Origin: DG-33 sp964345105
GTDB taxonomy: Archaea; Hadarchaeota; Hadarchaeia; Hadarchaeales; Hadarchaeaceae
Assembly (NCBI GenBank): GCA_964345105.1
Contig: CAYFPZ010000036.1
Location: forward strand, 1 to 37,077
Direction: 5' to 3'
Length of the DNA stretch: 37,077 bases
Both the position numbers and the translations under genes were made by a program. A model generated the notes under the pieces. It was not told where the DNA came from and made no database searches. It saw only the letters and a list, made by a program, of their open reading frames with translations. Every line of letters begins with the position of its first letter. Positions within the stretch are counted from its first letter, which is position 1. Of this stretch, positions 15,162-22,244 are shown piece after piece.

Positions 15162-15420
15162 AATCTTTTTCATCCATTAAAACCTCTGACTAATTTCGCA
15201 CTAATTTATTAATTCGTTTCAAAATAAAGCTTTTGGTGATAAATAGAGGAAAAATCACTACTGAACATTCTAACTAGGGGGGTGGAACTGACTGACAAGC
15301 GCGCCCATCCGCCACGATGAGCGCTCGAGTCTGGCGGTTTACCAGATCACTTTTACTGCTCTGGTTGTACGTTCGTGCTGACGTGATAGATTTTTTCCAC
15401 CAGGTCGAGCACTGCCTTGA
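15162..15420. other. Intergenic region between the Lrp paralogues
   Basis: No ORF is supported. The part next to the downstream gene is A/T-rich and presumably holds its promoter. The part next to 15420 (from about 15380) repeats the 3' flank of the other Lrp gene, including GTGATAGATTTT and GTCGAGCAC. The middle (15296-15350) is G/C-richer with short inverted stretches such as TCTGG...CCAGA. I see no further feature. Confidence 0.5.
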
Positions 15421-15849
15421 TTAGCACATGTCTTTTATTCGTTCAAGGATTATTACTGTGCTGGTCTTTTTGACACCCTCAATCCCGCCGATTTTTTGGA
15501 GAATATTATTCAATTCACTGTTGTCACGTGCCCAGACCATGCTCATTACGCCGTATTCACCAGTCGAAGTTAATAACTTTCTTACTTCCTTTAATTTCAT
15601 TAGCCCTTCTATGACCTCTCGGTGTTTTTCTGGCATCACATCTAAGCCGACGACAGCCATAGTGTTGTATCCCAGCTTTGATGGATTGACGACGACGGTG
15701 TAGCCCTCGATCACTCCGGTGTGCTCCAGCCGTTTCACTCGCTTCCGAACCGCAGACTCGCTCATATGCACCCGCTTGGATATCTTTCGCAGAGGTGTTC
15801 TAGCACCTTCTTGGAGAGCTTCAATTATTTTGTAATCCTTTCCATCCAT
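15421..15849 (-). CDS. Lrp/AsnC-family transcription regulator, tandem paralogue
   Basis: A 142-residue regulator closely similar to its neighbour along its whole length, with identical recognition-helix core SESAVRKRVKRLEH and the same RAM domain (TMAVVGLDVMP, SMVWARDNSEL). Differences cluster in the ligand domain, so the two may sense different effectors while sharing or competing for sites. Start ATG at 15849 with GAGG just upstream. A very A/T-rich region lies before it. Confidence 0.9.
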   Translation of the reverse strand: MDGKDYKIIEALQEGARTPLRKISKRVHMSESAVRKRVKRLEHTGVIEGYTVVVNPSKLGYNTMAVVGLDVMPEKHREVIEGLMKLKEVRKLLTSTGEYGVMSMVWARDNSELNNILQKIGGIEGVKKTSTVIILERIKDMC

Positions 15850-16028
15850 TTCATTTCCTCGAATTTCATTAGTTTTTCCTTAGATAAAGTTTTTGGTTGA
15901 AAAAAATTGAGACTAATTTTTATTAAAAAAAATAAAATAAATAAAATTTAAAGATAAAAATAATGTTATTTTCTCCTTTTAATTAGTTTTTTTTGATTTT
16001 TTGACGAATATCACACCAAATATTTTTT

Positions 16029-16053
16029 TAATATTTTTTATTAGAAATTTTTT
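16029..16053. repeat. A/T-rich direct repeat, copy 1
   Basis: Begins TAATATTTTTTATTA and matches 16222-16246 at 23 of 25 positions. Low complexity makes chance similarity possible. Confidence 0.4.
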
Positions 16054-16221
16054 AATATAAAAATTATTCCGGTTATTATATAAATAAATAAGAAAAAATT
16101 TACATTTAATTTAACTAAAATTTTAAAAGAAAAAAGAAGAATTTTTTAAAATTAATTAATATTTTTCCCTTTTTCATTATTTTTTTTAAATTTTTAATTA
16201 AAATAGTATTCAAAAATTTTT

Positions 16222-16246
16222 TAATATTTTTTATTAAAATTTTTTT
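16222..16246. repeat. A/T-rich direct repeat, copy 2
   Basis: Second copy of the 25-base A/T motif at 16029-16053, 193 bases away. Confidence 0.4.
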
Positions 16247-16364
16247 TTACTACAAAAAATTTTCATCTATCTATTGGGGTAATGAACATCAAATGCGAAA
16301 AACTGACATAAATCGAACTAGAAATGTATTTTGAATAATTTTCATGATTTAATTAAACGTTTGC

Positions 16365-18140
16365 TCAGTTGATGATTGCAGTGAGCATGTGTCTCCCGAC
16401 GACCGAACCCAAGGTGAAAACTCCAAGCGCAATGGGTAAGGCCCGTGCGAGCACTACGCGCTTCGCGATTGGATCATCGCCGATTTCGATTTCGACTGCG
16501 TAGCTCATCAGGGTCGCGGTTAGTAACACCACGTAGAACCCGAGCACAAATAGGAAGGTTGGCGACGAGACACCTGTGCCCGAGCCCCAAAAGCCGACGG
16601 GAGCTGTCTTCGAAGCGAGCAAACTCTGCATGCGTGCTGCTATCGCGGCGATGAATGGGGCAAAGAAGAGAGCGACCGAACGCATTGAGGTCACGACCTC
16701 CCCAAGCGAGCGTCGGATGTCGAGCTTCACCTGCTTCAGCTCATGGAGATGATCGGCCGTTCTCAGGATTGCAGCTCCAGCCGCCCGGGTGTTCCGCTCA
16801 ATCACTTCGACAAGCAAGCGGAGCACGCTTTGGATTGTTCGCGAGGGAACTTCCCGGAGCGCCCCATGCTCTGGGTCGAAGAGCGAGGCTCGGAGCCCCA
16901 TGCCCCCCAGTCGGATGTTAGTTGATGCTTGGGCGAAAACACCTGAAAGCTCGCTCCCCCGAATGGTGTCCGCGACATGTTCGAGTGCATCCTCGGCCGG
17001 GCGCCCTTCGCTTATCCGGTTGCCCAGTTGAACGAGTGAGTCGCAGAACTCGCCCTCCATCTGCTCAATTCGGCCACGTCTCTCGAACGCCCACGCGGTA
17101 GTCAAGTACAAGTATGTGGTGATGCCGAGCGTTGGGGCCCAGAGGAGCAAAATAGCGCGAAAATCGTCGGCGATAGGTGAAAAGAGCCCGACTCCCACGA
17201 GCGCGGCTGCAAGGGGCCCCGCAAGTACGAGGGCTCGAGTTCGGCTCGTTTCAATCGGCACCTCAGGTGGTGTGAATGTGGCCGGACGCTTCGCCAACGT
17301 CCAACGGCTGAGCATGTATACCCCAAGCGGGAGCGCGACGCAATATATTGCGAAGACTTGGGTGGCATCGATGCTGATGTCGATAACCGAGAGCACTGGT
17401 AAGACGGCCACCAATACTAAGGGCAAGAGCACGCCTATGCTGTATATTAGGAGCGTTGGGAGGTGGAGCCCTGCCGCGAAATCCGTCATCCGGTCGCGCG
17501 CGCCGCGAAGACTCAGCTCAAGGGCTCGGTCTAGGGTCCGCAGGCGAGCGACTTCGGTCCTTTCCGACACAGAGCTTCGAAGCAGATAGACTGAGCGCTT
17601 GAGTTCCTTACACCATTCTCCCCAGTGCTCCGCGAATCCCGTCAGCGCCTCCCCGATCCCAGCGTAGGCGCGCAGGTATGTGCGGCGCAGGGCATCCTTA
17701 AGGCCAATCCCGAGGGGACCATCCACGTTCTCGGCGGCGAAGGCCGTGGCTCGCTCCAAGTTTGGGACGACTTTCATTGACATCGTGAGGTAATTAATTA
17801 GCATCGGGACTTCCCCCAGGCCGTGAATTCGTTGCCGCTCAGCGCACCATTTCGGGTACCATCCAACGAGCACGTAAGCGATTAAAGGCATCGGCGCAAT
17901 CGGGAGAGCCATTGACGGGGATCCAGCCGTCGTAAACAGGATTACTACCCCTGCTACAAATACCGCGCAAAGAAAACTAGCGAGGAAAGCCAGCGCAACG
18001 ACCTCCTCAGTCTGAACCCCCAACGCGGCGAATTCTAAATTTTCTCGCAACTCATCGTTTGCCTGCTGCTCCCGCCTGAACCATCTGAACTTACCAGCTA
18101 AATGACAAGCCTCAGCGTAAAACTTTTCGAGCAAGCTCAA
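16365..18140 (-). CDS. Type II/IV secretion system membrane protein (TadC/FlaJ-like)
   Basis: A 591-residue polytopic protein with roughly nine hydrophobic segments arranged as two similar halves (about 30-260 and 300-590), the duplicated T2SSF layout of archaeal pilus/archaellum platform proteins. Each half has a cytoplasmic helical stretch between membrane segments (for example SEGRPAEDALEHVADTIRG in the second). It would form the inner-membrane platform driven by the ATPase encoded directly upstream, with which it overlaps by four bases (ATGA). No pilin or prepilin peptidase gene is in the window. Exact system (archaellum, adhesion pilus or other) cannot be told. Confidence 0.85.
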   Translation of the reverse strand: MSLLEKFYAEACHLAGKFRWFRREQQANDELRENLEFAALGVQTEEVVALAFLASFLCAVFVAGVVILFTTAGSPSMALPIAPMPLIAYVLVGWYPKWCAERQRIHGLGEVPMLINYLTMSMKVVPNLERATAFAAENVDGPLGIGLKDALRRTYLRAYAGIGEALTGFAEHWGEWCKELKRSVYLLRSSVSERTEVARLRTLDRALELSLRGARDRMTDFAAGLHLPTLLIYSIGVLLPLVLVAVLPVLSVIDISIDATQVFAIYCVALPLGVYMLSRWTLAKRPATFTPPEVPIETSRTRALVLAGPLAAALVGVGLFSPIADDFRAILLLWAPTLGITTYLYLTTAWAFERRGRIEQMEGEFCDSLVQLGNRISEGRPAEDALEHVADTIRGSELSGVFAQASTNIRLGGMGLRASLFDPEHGALREVPSRTIQSVLRLLVEVIERNTRAAGAAILRTADHLHELKQVKLDIRRSLGEVVTSMRSVALFFAPFIAAIAARMQSLLASKTAPVGFWGSGTGVSSPTFLFVLGFYVVLLTATLMSYAVEIEIGDDPIAKRVVLARALPIALGVFTLGSVVGRHMLTAIIN

Positions 18141-20338
18141 TCACACACCCTTATGTACTCCCTAGCCGAACTCCGAAGCCAAGAGCGCCAGCACTCAAAA
18201 ATCGCTTGATAATTAATCTGTTTGTTTCTCAATTGCTTTTCTAGCAAGGCATGGAGCACGAGGTTCGAGCGCATCGAGAATTCGGCTTCAAGCAACTCGG
18301 GTTTTTTGAGTCTAGTAGCCGTTTCGACAAGCGCTCCTTGGACCTCCGCTCGGAGCTCGATATTTCTCAAGACCTCCCTCGGCTTAGTGCCCCACTTTCT
18401 GGCGATGTCCTTGATGAGCTGCGACTTTAGTTCAGTGAGTGCCCGAGTCGGCTCAAGCTCGTCTTCCGCTGGATCGTATTTCATCAGATTCTCGAAGCCT
18501 TCCTCGCTCATTGGATCTTCTCGCCAGCCCTTGCGGACCTCGGTTACTTGTACTACCCTGCGCATCCGAGCAACGCTGCCCCGCGGTCGGATGGGTGCTG
18601 CCACGACGATAGCGTCCGTCGCCTTGAAAGAGCTGGCTGGGATGTCCAAATCATAGACCACACGCTCGAAGACATCACGCGCCGTGGCGCCGTGGATTGT
18701 ACCCATGACCGAGTTGCCCGCGGCCCCCACCCGCATCGCTTCGTAGAGGACGCGAGCCTCCTCTCCTCGAACCTCACCTACCACAAGTATCGACTCCCCC
18801 AAGCGAAGAGCAGCCCGAAGCGCGTCCTCGGCTCGAAGTTCAGCAGAAGTGCCCGAAATGGCCGACTGCACACGGAGCGATTGGACTTTGAACCCTAGAA
18901 CTCGGAGTTGCTCGATGGGAAGTTCTGAAGTATCTTCTAGCACGATAACGCGAAACTTCGGCAGGAGCTCAAGCATAAGGGCGCCGAGCAAGGAGGTCTT
19001 CCCCGATCCCCTGCTGCCCGTCACTAGCAATGATGTCTGAGCGTCGACCATTAGGCTGAGCAAGCCGGCAGCATAGGGGGTCAGGAATTTTGCTTGGATG
19101 AACTGGGGCAAAGTCCATGGGGTCGGCTTGTGCCTGCGCAGCGCAAACGCCAACCCTTCCGGACTCAGGGGGTGCCCGATCGCCGCTATCCTCACGCCCT
19201 CGAGATTCAAATCGAGCACCGGGTCGGCCTCGGAGAACGGCCTCCCGCTGATGGCACGGAAACGAGAGATTAGCGACTCAGCATCGTCAGGCGTCAGGTG
19301 GATGTTCGTGAGACATTCCTCAAAATCTCGATGATAGATGTGGATTGGTGTTCGCCCAACGGGTGCATCGATATAGACATCCTGTACTCGGGCGTCTGCT
19401 AGCAGGACTTCGAGCACTCCTAGGCCCGCGGTAAATCTGGCTAGGTGTTGGGCTAGCTCCTCAACATTCTCTCTCGCGACATCTAGCTTTTCATCAACCA
19501 CCAGCTTGGTCATGATGTCCCCGCCGAGGTGCGTGAGCTGCTCTCGCGCTCGAAGCGGGTCGGGCTCGAACTCAGGTTGCTGCTCCAGAAGAGCTTGGCG
19601 TGCCCGGCGCAAGAGCAGCACCTGCTTGTGGGGGAGCCTATGCTCGGGGAGAATCAGGAAGTAAAGGTGCTGAAGCGCACCTTCTAAGCGGTAAATTCGA
19701 ACCTCACTATTTCCCACCCGATAGGCGTCGACTAGCTCGGCTCCTGCTGGTGGCTCAAACACAAGGCGGGAACTCATGAGACACGGGCGGATTAGCGCTC
19801 GTAGGATTTTCGCGTAGCCCTCGCGATCTTTTCGGCCGGTGCCTGCCAGCTTTGTGCGTTTCAGCGATGACAACATGGGGTTTAAAGCGCGTTCGATGAA
19901 GATTGTTCTACATCGCTTGCACTTCTCTGCCCCCTGCTTGGACCTCGCCCGCAATTCTCGAACGATGATATCGAGTTCTTCGCGCGCGCATGCAGGGTCT
20001 CCCAGCATCACATCGAGCACGTCTTTGAGCTGTTGCCTGCGCTCGGGCTCGCAACGCTTGCAATCGGTCAGCACGAGGTGGGCGAATGGCCAGCGTTTGC
20101 ACGCCTTAAATATTTTCGCTACCTCTTCAAGTTCAGCCAAGCTAGGGCCGTTGTATTCGCGCTCGTAGATGTCCGAGAGGACCACAGCACTTACCTCTGG
20201 ATACTCGGCGAGCGCACGCACGACCTCGCGCATGCAGACTTCAGATCCCTCGATGGAGGCGCCGTGCTCGCAGCCCTCGCACTTGAACCTCAATACCCGT
20301 TCATCCCCCAGCCTGACTATCGCTGGCTTGCAGTTCAT
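18137..20338 (-). CDS. Type II/IV secretion ATPase (GspE/FlaI/TadA family) with cysteine-rich N-terminal extension
   Basis: A 733-residue AAA-type secretion ATPase. The catalytic half holds Walker A GSRGSGKTSLLG, an Asp box (VLEDTSELPI), Walker B-like SILVVGEVRGEEA and the His box GTIHGATARD. The upstream part has the N2 domain (VQDVYIDAPVGRTPIHIYH). The first approximately 150 residues are unusual, with paired cysteines CEGC, CKRC and CKRC that could bind zinc, and no clear match to FlaI. A long C-terminal helical tail follows the ATPase core. The gene overlaps both neighbours by four bases, so the operon is tightly coupled. Confidence 0.9.
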   Translation of the reverse strand: MNCKPAIVRLGDERVLRFKCEGCEHGASIEGSEVCMREVVRALAEYPEVSAVVLSDIYEREYNGPSLAELEEVAKIFKACKRWPFAHLVLTDCKRCEPERRQQLKDVLDVMLGDPACAREELDIIVRELRARSKQGAEKCKRCRTIFIERALNPMLSSLKRTKLAGTGRKDREGYAKILRALIRPCLMSSRLVFEPPAGAELVDAYRVGNSEVRIYRLEGALQHLYFLILPEHRLPHKQVLLLRRARQALLEQQPEFEPDPLRAREQLTHLGGDIMTKLVVDEKLDVARENVEELAQHLARFTAGLGVLEVLLADARVQDVYIDAPVGRTPIHIYHRDFEECLTNIHLTPDDAESLISRFRAISGRPFSEADPVLDLNLEGVRIAAIGHPLSPEGLAFALRRHKPTPWTLPQFIQAKFLTPYAAGLLSLMVDAQTSLLVTGSRGSGKTSLLGALMLELLPKFRVIVLEDTSELPIEQLRVLGFKVQSLRVQSAISGTSAELRAEDALRAALRLGESILVVGEVRGEEARVLYEAMRVGAAGNSVMGTIHGATARDVFERVVYDLDIPASSFKATDAIVVAAPIRPRGSVARMRRVVQVTEVRKGWREDPMSEEGFENLMKYDPAEDELEPTRALTELKSQLIKDIARKWGTKPREVLRNIELRAEVQGALVETATRLKKPELLEAEFSMRSNLVLHALLEKQLRNKQINYQAIFECWRSWLRSSAREYIRVCD

Positions 20339-20613
20339 CCCCTCCGCCTCCCGGACTTTACACTCCTGTGAAGTTGTCCAATCAAGACATCGACTTGAGA
20401 AGCCAGCCGAGCGAGTTCATCGCCGAGCGGGGCCAGAGATAGGTCGAGCTTGCCGTAAAGCTTCGTCAGCTTCGTGAGGTTCGCCTCGAGCGTCGCCACC
20501 CTTCGCTCTAGACCTCTGAGGCGTTGCTCAAGCATCCGCGCGTCGTCCCGAAGGCTGGCTATCCACCGTCCGTGCTCAGCAAGTACTACTTTGCCGTCTT
20601 TCTCACCAAACAC
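20335..20613 (-). CDS. Small coiled-coil protein in secretion operon
   Basis: A 92-residue protein, mainly one coiled coil (heptads in ARMLEQRLRGLERRVATLEANLTKL) followed by a second helix and a basic C-terminus. The GTG start has AGGAGG nine bases upstream and lies inside the end of the preceding gene. Its place directly before the ATPase suggests an accessory or stator-like part, loosely reminiscent of archaellum FlaC/D/E coiled coils. No family is recognised. Confidence 0.7.
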   Translation of the reverse strand: MFGEKDGKVVLAEHGRWIASLRDDARMLEQRLRGLERRVATLEANLTKLTKLYGKLDLSLAPLGDELARLASQVDVLIGQLHRSVKSGRRRG

Positions 20614-21188
20614 TTTCGTGCCCTCCTTGTTTCATGTAGGTCGAGAAACCAGCCCGATATGCGCGCCAGCTCGTCAGAAATCTTGCGGTCTTTGAGCGCT
20701 TTTCGCCACGCGTTCGGCTGAGTCATGAGGAGCACCCATGTGCGCTCGCTTATTGCCTGCCCCTCATGCAGCTCCTTAAACAATTTCTCCGGGTCGATCT
20801 TGCTGAAATCTGTCAACCTCGCTCGCAAGCAGGCAAACTTTAGAAAATCTGCTTCATCAACCAAAAATTCCTTCAAAGCTAGAACCTCGTCTTTGAGCTT
20901 GATGAAGTCGCGCTTGGCAAAGCGCGTCCAATCGTCGCGCAGGGGGTCGCCGCGCCCCGCGTTGAGCAGGGATTGTAGAAACTTCGTGGCCGCAACTTTA
21001 AGCGAGGCTACAAGCTCGGCCAAGCGCCCATGACGAGGTGCATCGAATTTGGTTGCACCGAGGGCCCAATCGAGCATGTTATCTAGTTTCGTCCAGAGTA
21101 TGCCCGCCGAACTCACCTCTTGGGGAGACAATTCTAGAAAACGGTCGACCAAGGTCAAGACTGCCTCAAATGTCAGCTCGTCTACCAT
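20586..21188 (-). CDS. Helical protein of unknown function in secretion operon
   Basis: About 200 residues, predicted almost entirely helical, starting MVDELTFEAVLTLVDRFLE. No membrane span, signal peptide or known motif is visible. ATG at 21188 is chosen over an upstream in-frame start at 21239 because GGTGGAG precedes it and it limits overlap with the gene before it. It is followed with a 28-base overlap by the coiled-coil gene. Probably a cytoplasmic part of the same system. Confidence 0.65.
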   Translation of the reverse strand: MVDELTFEAVLTLVDRFLELSPQEVSSAGILWTKLDNMLDWALGATKFDAPRHGRLAELVASLKVAATKFLQSLLNAGRGDPLRDDWTRFAKRDFIKLKDEVLALKEFLVDEADFLKFACLRARLTDFSKIDPEKLFKELHEGQAISERTWVLLMTQPNAWRKALKDRKISDELARISGWFLDLHETRRARKCLVRKTAK

Positions 21189-21432
21189 CTCCACCCAGCT
21201 CCTCCAGCCTTCTCTCAACTTCCGACAGCTTCCGCTCACTCATGGGCTCTCGCCCGAGGTGAAGGCGCCGTTTGAGTTCGCCCCTGAGTGTTCTGAGCAG
21301 GTCCACCTCGGCTGAAAGCAGGAGCTTCGCCAGTGGGGGCCTAGCCTGTTTGGGATGGCGCAAGCGCTCGAGCAAAGCTAAGCTTATGTGCCAGACGATA
21401 GCTAGCGCAACAACCATTGGTAAAGTGGTCAT
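21166..21432 (-). CDS. Small single-span membrane protein, first gene of secretion operon
   Basis: An 88-residue protein with an N-terminal membrane helix (MTTLPMVVALAIVWHISLALL) and a charged helical tail (ELKRRLHLGREPMSERKLSEVERRLEEL). GGGAGAG lies just before the ATG. A TATA-like CTTATAAAC on the minus strand near 21455-21465 places it first in the operon. It has no pilin-type processing site that I can see, so it is more likely an accessory membrane subunit. No family recognised. Confidence 0.65.
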   Translation of the reverse strand: MTTLPMVVALAIVWHISLALLERLRHPKQARPPLAKLLLSAEVDLLRTLRGELKRRLHLGREPMSERKLSEVERRLEELGGDGRRADI

Positions 21433-21577
21433 CTCTCCCGCCGAGGCTTTGGGTGAGAGTTGTTTATAAGGAGAAAAATTTGAAAAAATTGTCGGAATAA
21501 ATCATAGCCAAAGCTTACACTGCATGCATGGAAAATCCAAGCTCCTAAACTCGCGGTTGGGCTAGGTATTTTCAAAA

Positions 21578-21593
21578 TTTAGGCTAACCAAAA
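21578..21593. promoter_or_regulatory. Imperfect DtxR-type half-palindrome
   Basis: TTTAGGCTAACCAAAA shares the TTTAGG...CC spacing of the perfect operator just downstream and would cover the upstream promoter element of the dtxR-feoB operon. A second, weaker binding site is plausible. Confidence 0.45.
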
Positions 21594-21600
21594 CTTTAAA

Positions 21601-21616
21601 TTTAGGCATGCCTAAA
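21601..21616. promoter_or_regulatory. Perfect 16-bp palindromic operator before dtxR-feoB
   Basis: TTTAGGCATGCCTAAA is an exact inverted repeat resembling known DtxR/IdeR/MDR1-type boxes. It directly follows an A/T-rich TATA-like stretch (ACTTTAAATTTA, 21593-21604) and ends 8 bases before the ATG at 21625, so a bound repressor would block transcription start. Autoregulation by the adjacent iron regulator is the simplest reading. Confidence 0.75.
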
Positions 21617-21624
21617 CTTTGCCC

Positions 21625-22242
21625 ATGACAACAGAAAGCACCGAGGAGTATCTGGAGGCAATCTACTACCTGTACGAGCGGGGAGAAGCCGCCACCACTA
21701 CGAGCGTAGCTAAGGAGCTTAAAGTGGCCCCTGCGAGTGCGACCCAGATGCTGAAAAAATTGGCCAAGCAGGGGTACCTGAAATACGTTCCTTATCGAGG
21801 AGTCACTTTAACACCCAAAGGGGAAAAAATTGGGAAAAAAGTTCTGAGAAAACATCGGGTGATGGAAAAGTTTCTGAGCAACCTTGGCTTGCCGAAATCT
21901 AGGGTCCATAAAGATGCATGCGAGCTGGAGCATCACATTCCCGATGATCTCGAGCGAGCTATCCACCAAAGATTTGAAGGTGTTAGACTCCTGCCCCCAG
22001 GAGCCCCCAGCAACGTTGTGCCGCTAACTAGCCTGTTGGATGGGCAGAAGGGCATTGTATCGTTCATCGGAGGTGGACGGGGAGCTTCCCAAAGACTCGC
22101 CGATCTTGGGCTAACACCCCGCACAGAGATAAAGGTCGTCAAATCAGCCCTATTTCGCGGCCCACTTATGGTTTCCGTTAGGGGCACCACGCTGGCGATC
22201 GGTCGTGGTATTGCGGCCAAAGTTTTTGTGAGAGTGAAATAA
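21625..22242 (+). CDS. DtxR-family metal-dependent regulator fused to a FeoA domain
   Basis: A 205-residue regulator with a winged helix-turn-helix (about 20-60), a metal-sensing dimer domain with the ligand motif HKDACELEHH (about 95-104), and a C-terminal FeoA/SH3-like domain (about 131-205, with GRGASQRLADLGL and MVSVRGTTLAIG). The metal ligands look complete, so Fe(II)- or Mn(II)-dependent repression is likely. The ATG at 21625 is preferred to an in-frame TTG at 21619. feoB starts two bases after its stop. A free FeoA is absent, so the fused domain may serve FeoB, regulation, or both. Confidence 0.93.
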   Translation: MTTESTEEYLEAIYYLYERGEAATTTSVAKELKVAPASATQMLKKLAKQGYLKYVPYRGVTLTPKGEKIGKKVLRKHRVMEKFLSNLGLPKSRVHKDACELEHHIPDDLERAIHQRFEGVRLLPPGAPSNVVPLTSLLDGQKGIVSFIGGGRGASQRLADLGLTPRTEIKVVKSALFRGPLMVSVRGTTLAIGRGIAAKVFVRVK

Positions 22243-22244
22243 AA

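Larger units (their letters stand above)
15850..16364. other. Gene-free, extremely A/T-rich region with internal repeats
   Basis: About 500 bases without a supportable ORF. Between 15880 and 16260 nearly every base is A or T, in sharp contrast to adjacent genes. A 25-base motif at 16029-16053 recurs at 16222-16246 with two mismatches, and shorter AATTTTTTAATAT units recur between them. It separates the Lrp gene, whose promoter must lie at its left end, from the 3' end of the secretion operon. It could be a DNA-unwinding or protein-binding region, or acquired sequence. No Cdc6/Orc gene is nearby. Confidence 0.6.
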
